A DNA stretch of 64,000 bases from assembly GCA_023333565.1 (NCBI GenBank), contig JAJKFH010002656.1, positions 620,001 through 684,000 of the forward strand, written 5' to 3'. Shown in pieces: positions 1-10,345 of the stretch (position 1 is the stretch's first letter; each line of letters begins with the position of its first letter). The DNA comes from Puffinus mauretanicus. Taxonomy: Eukaryota; Chordata; Aves; Procellariiformes; Procellariidae. Under the pieces are notes generated by a model that was not told the DNA's origin, ran no database searches, and worked only from the letters and a program-made list of their open reading frames with translations. The position numbers were made by a program, and so were the translations under genes.

Positions 1-1715
1 GCTGAATAACATATGCGTTAAACACTCATTTCCTTAGCCAACAGAAACACTAAGCAAATCCACGATGTGGCAGAACGCTTTACCTGTGATATGAGGATCA
101 AAACTATGACACTCTGCCCAAGGCACAATTGTAATCCATAGATTTGAGAAGCGGGGAGGAAAGGGAGGGGAAAAGACACATCTACTAGGACACAGGGCAT
201 ACCTTATCCATAGCACCCTGCGTCTGAAGAATCTCACTTCTCTCACAACCACGTTTTACACAACAAAGCTTCCCTTTGGCTCTGTTACCGCATACCTAGA
301 CAATAAATCCAGATCCTAGCAGCAGCTGCTCAGCTTGCGTCTGTTGTTAAACTAAGCTGCCATGCTCCATGTCTTCTTTGGAGACATGTGCTTTGAGGCC
401 TAATCCTCCTGCCACAAGATACAAACAGCCCACCACCGAACGATGAGAATTACTGGCATCTTGTCACAGGCGGCTCCTCACTTTTGTGTGCTTAATTTCA
501 ACAGCTGAAAATCCAGGATTGCTCCTTGCGGCAGGACCGTGCCCTGCGAGAAACCTTTGGGGAGCAGGCGCTTTCACGTACCGCTGGCACGCTTTGCTCG
601 AGAGCCGCACGAGGCAATCCCGTACCGGGCTCGAAGTGCCTCACAGGATGACAGCGTGTTGCCGAGCTGCATCGCTGCGTGCCAAGGTTTCCATTAACGA
701 TGCCTTCCAGAGGCGCGTGCCTCTCTTTTAAAACTCTTGCAGGGTTAGTTCTCCGCTGACGGAAGGCTAGCGCGGACGGGGGTGTACGTGGCCCGTGAGA
801 TGGGCCTTCCTGCTCCAAGACGGGTGACTCGACTCCAGCTCTGCTGCCCATCTCTATGACCACAGTTACGTCCTCCCAGCCGCCGTTTTCTTCTCCCTTT
901 CCCCTTTGCACTGAGGGGACCGCAGCCTCCCAGAGTGACTGCCCCTCCCTTCCAGAGTACGTACCGCGGACAGCTGTACCTCGATGCACCAACCGCCCCC
1001 GAAGGGGCGAGCTAAGCTCCGGGAGGAAGGATTCCTCCCTCACAAGCCTTGCCGCTCCTCCGAAGGACGCGGCTGCCTCGGGTGCGCGGTCCGCACTCCG
1101 GAGGGAAGGGGCGGCACGGAGCGGGGCGGCGGCCCGCCGTGCAAGCCGCGAAGGGCACCGGCTGCACGGGGCGGAAAGCGCGGGCTGAGTGCCACCGCCT
1201 GCGCGGGGGACACGGCGGCAGCGGCGGCAAAACACGACGATTATTTTTTTCTCACATGACGGGCAGAGTGAGCGTCACCACCGGCTTCAGGGGCTGCAGC
1301 CCCACGCTCGGGCGGGCTCAGCTGCGGGTGGCAGCCCAGGAACGCCAACGGCAGGGGGCTGCTGCCGGCTGCGGGCTGCCCTAAGCCAGACCCGCCCGGC
1401 CCGACCGTGCAGCGCTGCCGCAACCGAGGCAGCAGCCCCGCACCGGCGCCAGGCCCGGCCCCACGAGGCGGCGCTGCCCCCCCGCTCCGGCAGCCCCCCA
1501 CCGCCGCCGGTCACACACCGCCACGTGCGCGGCGGCGGGCCGGCAGCGCGGCCGTTGCATAAGCCCGCTGATGTCATGCGCTGCCGCCCGCCCCGGGCGC
1601 CCCTCTCGGGCCGCCGCCGGCCCGCGACCCCCCGCCCAGCACCGCCCGGCGCCCGCGGGGCCGCCTTCCCGCCCCGCCCGCCGGTGCCGGCGCCCCCCCC
1701 CGCCCCGGCAGGTAC
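1..1715 (-). other. SETD7: SETD7 intron 1 (5' end only)
   Basis: This lies downstream of the exon 1 donor on the minus strand and continues off the left edge. The part nearest the exon (about 980-1715) is CpG island; the part below about 480 is ordinary AT-balanced DNA. No further SETD7 exon is recognisable here. The long open frames between 498 and 1715 are by-products of GC-rich sequence. Confidence 0.75.
1522..1576. promoter_or_regulatory. E-box, TTGCATAA and CRE-like motif cluster
   Basis: Within 55 bp there is a CACGTG E-box (1522-1527), a TTGCATAA C/EBP-like or octamer-like motif (about 1555-1562) and TGATGTCA (1569-1576), which is one mismatch from a CRE. The cluster lies about 140-195 bp downstream of the SETD7 exon 1 donor. 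Motif-only evidence. Confidence 0.4.
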
Positions 1716-1755
1716 CTTCCACGGTCTCCTCCAGCGTCTCCTCGTCGCTGTCCAT
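1716..1755 (-). CDS. SETD7: SETD7 coding exon 1 (N-terminus only)
   Basis: This is the first coding exon of a SET-domain lysine methyltransferase, which in mammals mono-methylates histone H3 Lys4 and several non-histone proteins. Read on the minus strand, the ATG at 1755-1753 opens MDSDEETLEETVE plus the first base of a Gly codon. A GT donor (AAG|GTACCT) follows at 1715. The human protein begins MDSDDEMVEEAVEG, so length, acidic character and the Gly split fit closely. The start sits directly behind a GCC repeat, giving a strong Kozak context (GCCATGG), and lies inside a CpG island. The catalytic SET domain and MORN repeats are encoded by later exons off the left edge. Having MGST2 and MAML3 next door, as in human, supports the call. 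The evidence is a 13-residue match plus synteny, so the exon is short but the identification is fairly safe. Confidence 0.88.
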
Positions 1756-1779
1756 GGCGGCGGCGGCGGCGGCGGCGGC
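1756..1779 (-). repeat. (GCC)8 repeat directly before the SETD7 ATG
   Basis: Eight perfect GGC units on the plus strand (GCC on the SETD7 sense strand) abut the start codon, so the repeat forms the last 24 nt of the 5' UTR. It supplies the Kozak context. Runs of this kind are often variable in length. Confidence 0.9.
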
Positions 1780-1896
1780 GGGAGGGGCGCAGCCGCGGTA
1801 ACCCGGGCGGGCGCGCGCGCGCTGCCCCGCCTGCCCCCGCCCCGAGGGTGGGGATCGCCCCGTAGCCCCGCCTCCCCTCTGGGCCCGGGGGGCGTG

Positions 1897-1905
1897 GCGT
1901 GGGCG
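1897..1905 (+). promoter_or_regulatory. EGR-type site GCGTGGGCG
   Basis: This is an exact match to the consensus EGR1 motif, set in a run of GGCGTGG boxes (1891-1910) about 140 bp upstream of the SETD7 ATG. Binding is inferred from the motif only. Confidence 0.5.
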
Positions 1906-1981
1906 TGGCCAAGGCGCGCGGCGCCCGCCCGGCGGCCGGAGGAGAGGGGGGGTTCTCGGCGGAGACGCCCCGCCCCGCAGC

Positions 1982-1992
1982 AAAATGGCGGC
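1982..1992 (+). promoter_or_regulatory. YY1-type site AAAATGGCGGC
   Basis: This exactly matches the long YY1 consensus that is often found just downstream of transcription starts in CpG-island promoters. It is oriented on the plus strand, away from SETD7, which fits an upstream divergent transcript. The ATG inside it opens a 94-codon frame of no recognised family. Confidence 0.5.
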
Positions 1993-2699
1993 TGGCGGGA
2001 GGGGCGGCGGTGGGAGCGGCGAGTTCGGGCGGGTGTCAGGCGCCCGAAGTCACCTCCTGTGGAAGCGGCGCCGGGCACCGCGGGGAGAAGATCCCCCCGC
2101 ACAGGCGTGCGTGGCGGGGATGCACACGGTGCTCAAGCGAACGCACGAGGAAATCGTTGAATTTCTGCTGAAGAGCGTTCCTAACGCGGCACAAAGCAGC
2201 ACAGAGGCAGGAAATCCCCAACCCGCCCAGCGCTGGGCTCCCAGGGAACTCCGTCTCGCACAGGGCTAGCACAGCACCCTCGGAGTGCTGCTCCAAATTT
2301 GCATTTCTACAGTTCGCCTCATAAAGTAGACCTCCTTATGGACCCCTCGCACGCACCCTGACACCGCTTCTCCCTCCTCACACCAAGAACCACTCATCTG
2401 CCTCTCTTGACGGTGAGGGATTTAACTGCCAAAACACACAGGCTCTTGGATTCCAGTTTTGCAGGAAGGGTGACAGCCCCAAGCAGTGGGTGCGATCTGT
2501 GAGCTCTTGCCCAGGGAACGAGAGGACGGTGTTCTACCACCGCATGCCTCGCTGTACTGCAGGGACCTCACCCTCCACCGCAGCTCCACAATACGCAGGA
2601 ATCACCTTAAAGGAAAGTCAGAGTGTTTCTAGGTCTTCCAGCCGGTTGTCTTGGGAGCGCAGGAGGTATCTCCTTCATCCTGCCGGAGATGACCCAGAC

Positions 2700-3110
2700 A
2701 GTCGGGGGCTGGAGCACGTGCTCTGCGAGGTGAGACTGAGGGAACAGGGCTTGTTCAGCCTGGAGAGGAGACGGCTCCGGGGGGACCCAGCAGCAGCCCA
2801 CCAGCACTTCCAGCAGCGCTACCAAGAAAACAGGCTCTTCACAGTGGTGGGAGGACAAGAGGCAACGGGCGTTACTGAAAACAAGAGAGGTTCAGACGCG
2901 ACACAAGGAGAAACTTGCTCCCCGTGAGGACAGCCGAGCAGTGTAGCTGGTTGCCCAGAGAGGTTGTGCAGTCTCCATCCTTGGCGTTTAAAGACCGACC
3001 AGATAAAGCCCCGAGCAGTCTGACCTGACCTCAGAGCTGACCCTGCCATGAGCAGCAGGTTGGAATAGAGACCTCCTGGGGTCACTTCCCACCTGAAGGG
3101 CTTGGTGAGT
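2700..3110 (+). mobile_element. CR1 LINE relic (3' part)
   Basis: The sequence follows the familiar sauropsid CR1 3' region in order: a 'ggctggagcac' start, 'tgttcagcctggagag' (about 2752), 'gggaggacaagaggcaa' (about 2849), 'ggttgcccagagaggttgt' (2949-2967), 'ataaagccc...gagca', 'ttggaatagagacctcctgg' and 'gtcacttcccacctga'. It is 5'-truncated and diverged, and it lacks the terminal short tandem repeat usual in young copies. No intact reading frame remains. It sits about 550 bp beyond the SETD7 CpG island. Identification is by recalled consensus, not a search. Confidence 0.88.
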
Positions 3111-6004
3111 CTGCGCTGAGTCAGCCGCGTGCTGCCAGGCAGCGCTGCCCAAGTCAGGGACAACGTCACACCAGGAAAACAGGACAGCTACAGCTTAGCG
3201 AAACAAAATAATTAGATATGTCTGCAGGAAGAGAGTTTGGAAATCTTTAAACAGGAGAATAATGAGGTTAGTATTTGACCTAATTGACATGAGAACTTAT
3301 AAAATATTAGTCTCAAGAGCTTTGGAGAGGATTTGAGATGTACAGAAAGCTTGAGCAGAACAGAAGGGCTTGCTTCTGTATCATAGGTGTTTAACTAAAA
3401 GACAGTCAGTTTTGCTGTTTAGGAGAGAGGATTTGTGGTTTAAAGCCTGTATACTTAAACAATTCTCATCTCAACCCACCAAAAAGGAAACGGAGGCATG
3501 AGAACAAGGCATAGTCACTGTTTGTTTTCCTTAGATCTGCAGGTTTACTGTGCTCAAGCACATTGATATTGTGCTGGAGCACAATAGGAACCCCTATACA
3601 ATGTATCTGTTTTGTTTCACTGTGAGTCGCTGAAGAGATTAATTGATACTCAGCACATACATAGTCTTGGAGTTATCAAAGGTGATGTGCTTAAGCTATT
3701 AACATGTCTGCTAAGCGGAAAGGAGACGAGGCTATGGGCCGGGAGCTGGAACACGCGGTAGGTGCCCTTTTGGCTAAGAGAGAACAAGTGTTCAGGGAGT
3801 ACAGCAGAAAGCAAGGAAACAGGCACTGCTGTGACCTACACACACAAATAAGAAAGTGCAGATCAACAGGACCTTTAAACATGGTAGTGTGGTGGGTGCT
3901 CGCCTGCAGAAGCTCATCAGGGTGTGGGATAGCAGCATTCATGCTAAAAGCATACCCCGTTCCCCTACCTTTTGCCAAAAAAATCACACAGTAAAAATGC
4001 TAAGGCTACAAGTTCTCCAAATATAAGAAATACCCCTCCAACTGCAATGTGCCCTGCTCTATACAGAAGCTATTCTCCTGCCTTTAACTGCATAACCACA
4101 TACTCTTTTTCCAGAGGGCCCGTGCCCTGCTGCACGATTACAGTGCTGCCTCTTGCCTGTTCATTCCACATACAGCCTCAGGCCTTGCTTATTCTATTTA
4201 CTACCCTCCACTGCATACAAGGGTAACACTTATGAGAGCTTCTGCTCTTCTCCCCCCATGGTACCCAGCTTCCTCATACATTAATTAACTTATTTTTGCA
4301 GCGTGGCAATGCCACTACACATGTTATCATTTCTCGGGCTAAAACTATTAAAGTGTCTGGTAAATATCAAGTACTGGATTGTTGTCCAGAGTTCTTAGCA
4401 TTACACAGCATTTCACGTGTTCAAAGCATAATTTCCATTAACTTCAAATACAGCTGTAAGAACAGCATAGCAATGCTAAATGAAAATGATGGTAAGCACA
4501 CTGTTCTAGCATTTCATGGTGGATATTAAGAAGTGAGAAAAAATTTAACATTAGACTAGAAAAAACCCAACTCGCACCATTACCCACAGCCAGGCTGCTG
4601 CCTGAGAGCTCAGCCATCTGCTGAGCTATTCCCAAGTGTCCCTTGTGGAGCAGAAAACAAGTGGCGATCAGCTGCGAACAGTTTGGTTCAGCCAACGTGC
4701 CCACCACAGGAGCAATCCCAAGCAAACACTTAGTCGGCTGCAGCGTTTAGGGGGTCTCATCAGTTTAGACTTCTTCATTTGTTTTGGCAGACTGCAGAGG
4801 CACCTCTAGGCTGGTGTTCAGCTTTCTTAACTGTCTAAACAGACGAGCAGACATGTTGGGGCTCACAGCGTGTCTTCACATCATTAAGCATTGTTCAAGT
4901 TTGTTCCAGCTGCTAGGAGCTGGTTGCCTCTTTTATTTTCTTCTAAGCAGGGGCCTGCTGCTGCCTTGCCCTCCTTAAATGTTAACTCTGCATCCAACAG
5001 TCTAATCTTATTATTGTTTATGCAATCCCTTGCCTTACCTATTTAATGCCAACCTCTGGGGGGGAAAAAAGCCTAAATCTCCCTGCACTACTCTGACTGT
5101 GGTAAGGATCCTTTGTAAACAAGCATGTGATCATTTAATGAAAGACAGCAGCAAAACACACAGAATAATGCGGTGAGATTGGACATGCAATCTCTGTTCC
5201 TTTACTTCTTTTGCATTTCAGTTTGGAAGAGCAGTAACATTCTCTTTTAACATAAGTTCGTAAGACTCCTAATTAAAACAACACAAAGTATCACAGTGAC
5301 TCCCAGCTATGCTCCTAAGGTCACAGAATGAATGTAGGAGCTAGTAGCATCAGGACATCGTCACCCACGGGGAGGAGGTGGTGGAGCGAGGAGGAATGAC
5401 TGTTTTGCAAAGGGGCCTTGGAGCTGCTTGCTGAGAGCAACAAGAGGAATCTGGAGATTTGGCCTCTCTAAGGAGATTTTGGAAGGAAGTGTGTTTTGTT
5501 GATTTAACATCTCTGCTCATCCCCTACGGTCTGCCTTCCTGCCCCTTCCTTACAGCTTTTCCCCGTTCTTTCTCTTCTTCTGGTTCTTTTCCTCTCCCTC
5601 AGTACTGAGCCCTGCCAGCTCTCGCCCAGCCTGCCCGTGTGCCCTGCTTGGCTGCCCTTTTTGCCTCATGCACCCTAAGCAGAGCTCAGGTACAGCCTGC
5701 CACCTCGTAACAAATGGGTTTTGTCACCTCTTAAGTAGGACAAGCTTTATTAAGACAGAAAAGAGAATGACCGCTTCCTAAAACTACCTGAAATGCTGAA
5801 ATAAGAAATAACCCTTTCAACACTCCAAGCTGTGGCTTATGTAATCTGCAGTGCTACGTGGTTACAAGATACTCTGTTTTTTGAAGGACAGTACTTGAAG
5901 GCTAAATTGAGGCACAGTGTGGTGTTCTTTGGTGATTCCCGAACTGTGAACAATGTTCCTTCAGACATTTGTAACACAGAAATGGCACCTCAAACACATG
6001 AAGA

Positions 6005-6055
6005 CTTTTGCATCTCTATAATAAAGAGATGCAAAACAACTTTTGCATCTCTATA
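6005..6055. repeat. Triple TTTTGCATCTCT cluster (hairpin plus direct repeat)
   Basis: The 12-mer TTTTGCATCTCT occurs at 6006-6017, inverted at 6025-6036 (7-nt loop) and again direct at 6041-6052. The direct copies extend to a perfect 16-bp match (6005-6020 and 6040-6055). Each copy carries ATGCAAAA, close to the POU octamer ATGCAAAT. Confidence 0.85.
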
Positions 6056-9000
6056 ACACAGCAGCAATATCATTTATTAATCCAATTTACATTCAAAACG
6101 CTCTCATTTTATTCTTACTGCTGAAGTTGATTATCACCGCTCCTTTGTCAGACAAGACAAAGCAGCTGTGGTTGATATTTCTGGCCAGGGCTGTAACAGC
6201 TTGGGTATCTGCTGAGGGGCTCCAGCATCATGAATCTGCTAAAGCTGCAATGTCAGCACATGTAGAGGCAGACATTTCTGTCCATTTTTGTAGGAGGCTC
6301 CCAAATTCGGGGCTGCAGTGGGTGGTCAGGCCCTCGGGTCTGTCTGGGTGTGAACACCTTGGGACAATGGGTTTTACTGGATGGCTGGACAGACGTTTTC
6401 TCCAGTCTCTCTGCAGTGGGAGGGTCAGAGCTACCCCAACTAAGGCCACAAAAACTGGGCTTTTAAAACCCCAGAGCGTGGGCAGGTCAGGAAGTATCTT
6501 ACCAAACCCGGGGAGTCCCAGGGCCCCCACTTGATGAAAGTACACCTGATTTTTTTGGCTAGCCCAAGCCAGGCCTTGCAGATGTAGGGAAGACTTGAAT
6601 GGTTCAAACTGCAAGCTGTGGACTGCCCCCAGGACACTGGCTGAGAAGCTGGGCAGCAAAAAGCATGTGTACAGCCTGGTGGTGTGTCCAGCCTCATCGT
6701 CAAGTCACAGGGGACTCGCAGGTGGATTTCTTTCCATTTATACTCCCAAGACTTCCCTTTTGCATTCAAGGGGAAAAAAAATCACTGAGCCTAAGGAAAA
6801 GTGGAAGATTAGCTCTGCAGCCTAGCAATATTGAGACACAGTCAGATATCGAAGAGACAAGTTTGTGTCCAAGTTGTTTATCCTGAATGAATATTGAATT
6901 ATTTCCTTGAGAATGTTTCGCCTGATAGGAGAGACTGACGAAGCATCATCCTGAATGTCCAATTTTCAAGACACTTCTTTACAGCTAGGTTAATGGAGGT
7001 TGGGCTGTTTATTCATGAAACGTGAGACTCTCTGGGTATAATTTACAACTCTTGGCCTCCCCCATGTCTTTGGCTACTTTAGGTAGTTTACCACGTTCAG
7101 TGAATGCCATTTGCAGGTGTGAATTGTATGAGCAGCTTGAGCTCAGTAACTTGAAGAATTTTTGTGGGTGATTGCCTGTCAGTAGGTTGTATTGCTTCCC
7201 ATTGATGGAGAAATCCAGAGAATGGGTGCTACGGGAAAGAATATATATACATTCTCAAATTCTTCCATCATAATATCATAGCATGCACAAGCTATGCTTA
7301 AGGCTTGGACTATATAGATGAATATATGGCAGGGTAGAGACTCTGTACCTCATACTGCTCTTAGAGCCAAATGCCGTTCTTCCTAGCTGCTCATCAGTAC
7401 GGACAGAAGACTTCCCTCTGCAGTTGAGTGCTCTACAAAAGATTACTGTGTTTAAGTGACACTCCTGAGCAGATGGCCTATGGTTCCTGCTACCAACAAT
7501 ACACGTCTTTTCTCTATGGTTTCTTGCTGCACGCATCAAATACTAAATTAATCTGAGATAGTTATTCAGGGTGTCAGAATTTTTCTCTTCTGTATTTCAG
7601 TTCTCTCTTTCCTTGGAGATAGTGGAGGAATAAGGCAGATAAATGTCACGTTACTACAAAAAACTGGGTTACTCTTGAGATTCTTCTTTCCTTGAGTTTC
7701 TTTCCAACAAAAAGTGCCTACATCTTGCTATATACCAGTCATTTGCCTGCCTGTAGCAAACCCTCTAAACTCAGTATTGGAAACACAGAGACGCGTTCAC
7801 ATTAAGTAATGGAGTAAACGGTGAGGAAAGTTTCCAGTGCAAGGCTGAGTTTGAACTTTTAGTCCATAAATTCTCATTATGGCTCATCAGTAGACGAAGT
7901 CTTGCGTAACAGATAAGGTTTCCTTGGTGTGTGCATTTCTTACTGTCCCTTTCCCTAACATTTGAAATTACCTTTCATGGCTAAGATTTGAGAATTTTAT
8001 CAAGTTTCCCAGCCTTTTGAACATACGCATTATCTAGAAGCTATTCTGTTTTCTAAATCCAATTCCATCCTAATCAAGTGGCTGAAGAGGCTCTGCATCC
8101 GCCAGATGATGTACACAAACCACAGCATGTTGTCAGTAATGACATTCCAGGTATACTCTGTTCTCTTGTTTAGTCTGGGAAATTTGTAGTACTCTTTCAC
8201 AAGCCACAAGAGTTTAGACTAGACGGGAGCAAAACAAGGAATAAGGTAGGTGGAAGCGCAGGAGGAAGCTACACACACAGACTGGGGAAACCTGGTGGAG
8301 AGTTCGCTCCCAAAGACAGGGAAGGGATGTGTCTTTCTGTCTCCACAGCATCACTTTACTAAGTTCACCGATGGGTTTATGCATCTGATTTACATCGCAG
8401 CAAATTGTCCCATGTCTAGACTTTTGAGAGAGGCAAAGCAAAAGGCAATGGGGGAGCACATGCACCTGAAATTTTGATAACAAGCTTGTTTGAATCCAGT
8501 TTCCTCATCAGCCAAATAATTAGTGGCTGGCTCCACATAGTGGTTTCTTATGTAATTCCACTGAGTAGAGGTTTGGTATTTGGTATTTTCTCTCCCAAAA
8601 TAGCATTGCATTAGTTTTCCAGTGAGGTGCCATTTGCAAGCCTGATCAGTCTTGCAGCCTTTGCCTCTGCAAGCCTCTGAACAGTAGAACAGTGAAAGCT
8701 GGCTGGAGTCCTTCTGGCCACTGCCAGTCCCACTTGTGGCTGGAGAGGTTAGGGATTAGAAAGATGGTTGTCTTCTCGTGGACATCACTGAGTGTGATAC
8801 CAGGTGTCTGCAGAGACAGGGATAGCATATCAGTGGGTGAGCTTGCCCCCTATTTCCTTAAGGGTGCACTGAGATTTCTTAAAAAAAAATAGCAGAGGGC
8901 TGAATGTGTGGAAGTATTATACCAACCCAAGTTGGTATCTGGCGCTTAAGAAATAATCATGCACATCCCACAATCTTGGCTTAGAGGTCTTATCGCAGAC

Positions 9001-10301
9001 AAGTTTTTGATACATGGTTATGGAAAAGTACTCTGCCAGTCAGAACTCTTACTTCATTTCCCCCTCTGGAGCCTTCTTCCTGGTACGAAAAATCTCGCAA
9101 AAGTTTAAAACCCTCTTTTCTGCTGAAGCTGTCTTATTTTCCTGAACTCTCAGCTATTTAGCAGTGATCTGAGACACACAAACGTATCCCTCATGCTCCT
9201 TCAGACCTACAGGCATGACTGATTATATCAAGCGTCTGTGTGTGTGTCAAAGAGACCATACGTGCTGGTGAGATGTAGCCGTTCACCTGGGCTTGTAGGG
9301 TGCTGCAGTGCCAAAGACACTCCAGTGAAACATCTTTCAGAGGTCAACCTACCTATCCCCTCATTCAACTCACCTTTTAAAAATGAGCCATTTTTAAAGC
9401 AGAGGACTGAAAGAAGGAAAAGCCATGTGGCCGTTTTTATTCCCAGCTTCCAGCTTTGCAGGTGACCCTTTTTCTGCACAGCACCTGCCTGTTGCTCAGC
9501 CAAAGCCTGAGTTAGTGACAGTGCTGCAGCGCAGCTCCATATACAGTTTGCTAGGGTTGAATGCCGGAGCTTCAGAAGAATCCTCTGGCAAAGGAAAAAG
9601 GCCAAAGGGACCCTCAGATCTTGCTGTTTGTTTGTTTCTACAAAGCCCTTGCTAATATTTATTTGCCCATCTGAAAGTGAGGATTAATTTTCAGCACTGA
9701 GTGAGGATTTTTAAAGCTATGACAAGTCTGCTAAAAGTATCTCTTTTCAGAAGAAGTTGTGGTGAACGAGATGTTTTACTGTAAAAGACCTTCTTAGTGT
9801 GTGTGCTGCGCACAGCTGTGTTATTTTGCATCACTTCGTTAAGCTGTGACCCCCCGTGTTACTCAGAGGCTTTGATTTCAGTTGCGTGTCTGTGTCAGCC
9901 TGAGAGGGAGCCAAGCCGATCCACACAAATAATGCTGGACTTGTGTACTGTCAAAAGCATGACTAAACTCTAATCAGAAACTTTCTGACACTTGTTAACA
10001 ACAAGATGGGTTCCCGTCTGCTTCCAATTTTACAATCTGTTCTCTCTGCGGGATCTGCGGGGTTAACGTGTAGCTTTCCATTAAAACATGATTCAATAAC
10101 TGGTACCAATCATCATTTCTGGGAACCATATGCGCTTCTGGGACCAGCCAGTGAGAATGGGGACTCTGATGCTCCTTTGAAGGTGGCAGCACATGCGACT
10201 CCAGCTGCTGAGTCTTCTAGACAAACTCTCTTCTTGCACTGAATGTCCTGCTGTTTCTGGTAAGCTCTGTCTCACGATGCAGTGACCCAAGTCTGTAGAT
10301 G

Positions 10302-10345
10302 CAGTGAGTAGGCTCTTCCTGGACCAGTGAGTAGGCTCTTCCTGG
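10302..10345 (+). repeat. Short tandem duplication, 23-bp period
   Basis: A 21-bp unit at 10302-10322 is repeated without mismatch at 10325-10345. This is a small recent duplication in intergenic DNA with no visible function. Confidence 0.85.

Larger units (their letters stand above)
980..2150. promoter_or_regulatory. SETD7: CpG-island promoter of SETD7
   Basis: This stretch is very GC-rich and dense in CpG, with many CCGCCC / CCCCGCC GC boxes, and it surrounds the SETD7 start codon. It has no obvious TATA box near the expected start. GC-rich sequence continues about 400 bp upstream of the SETD7 ATG and includes EGR-like and YY1-like motifs, so the promoter may fire in both directions. The edges are estimated by eye from base composition. 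Confidence 0.85.

Noticed and set aside
498..1235. 245-codon minus-strand open frame
   Set aside because: It lies in CpG-island DNA inside SETD7 intron 1, is rich in Arg/Ala/Pro/Gly and resembles no protein. GC-rich DNA has few stop codons.
1189..2160. 323-codon plus-strand open frame, the longest on the plus strand
   Set aside because: It is antisense to SETD7 exon 1 and low in complexity (Pro/Arg/Gly/Ala), with overlapping long frames on the other strand too. This is compositional.
3704..3994. 96-codon plus frame beginning MSAKRKGDEAMGRE
   Set aside because: It has a charged, protein-like opening, but no family is recognised, the composition changes midway and there is no promoter or splice support.
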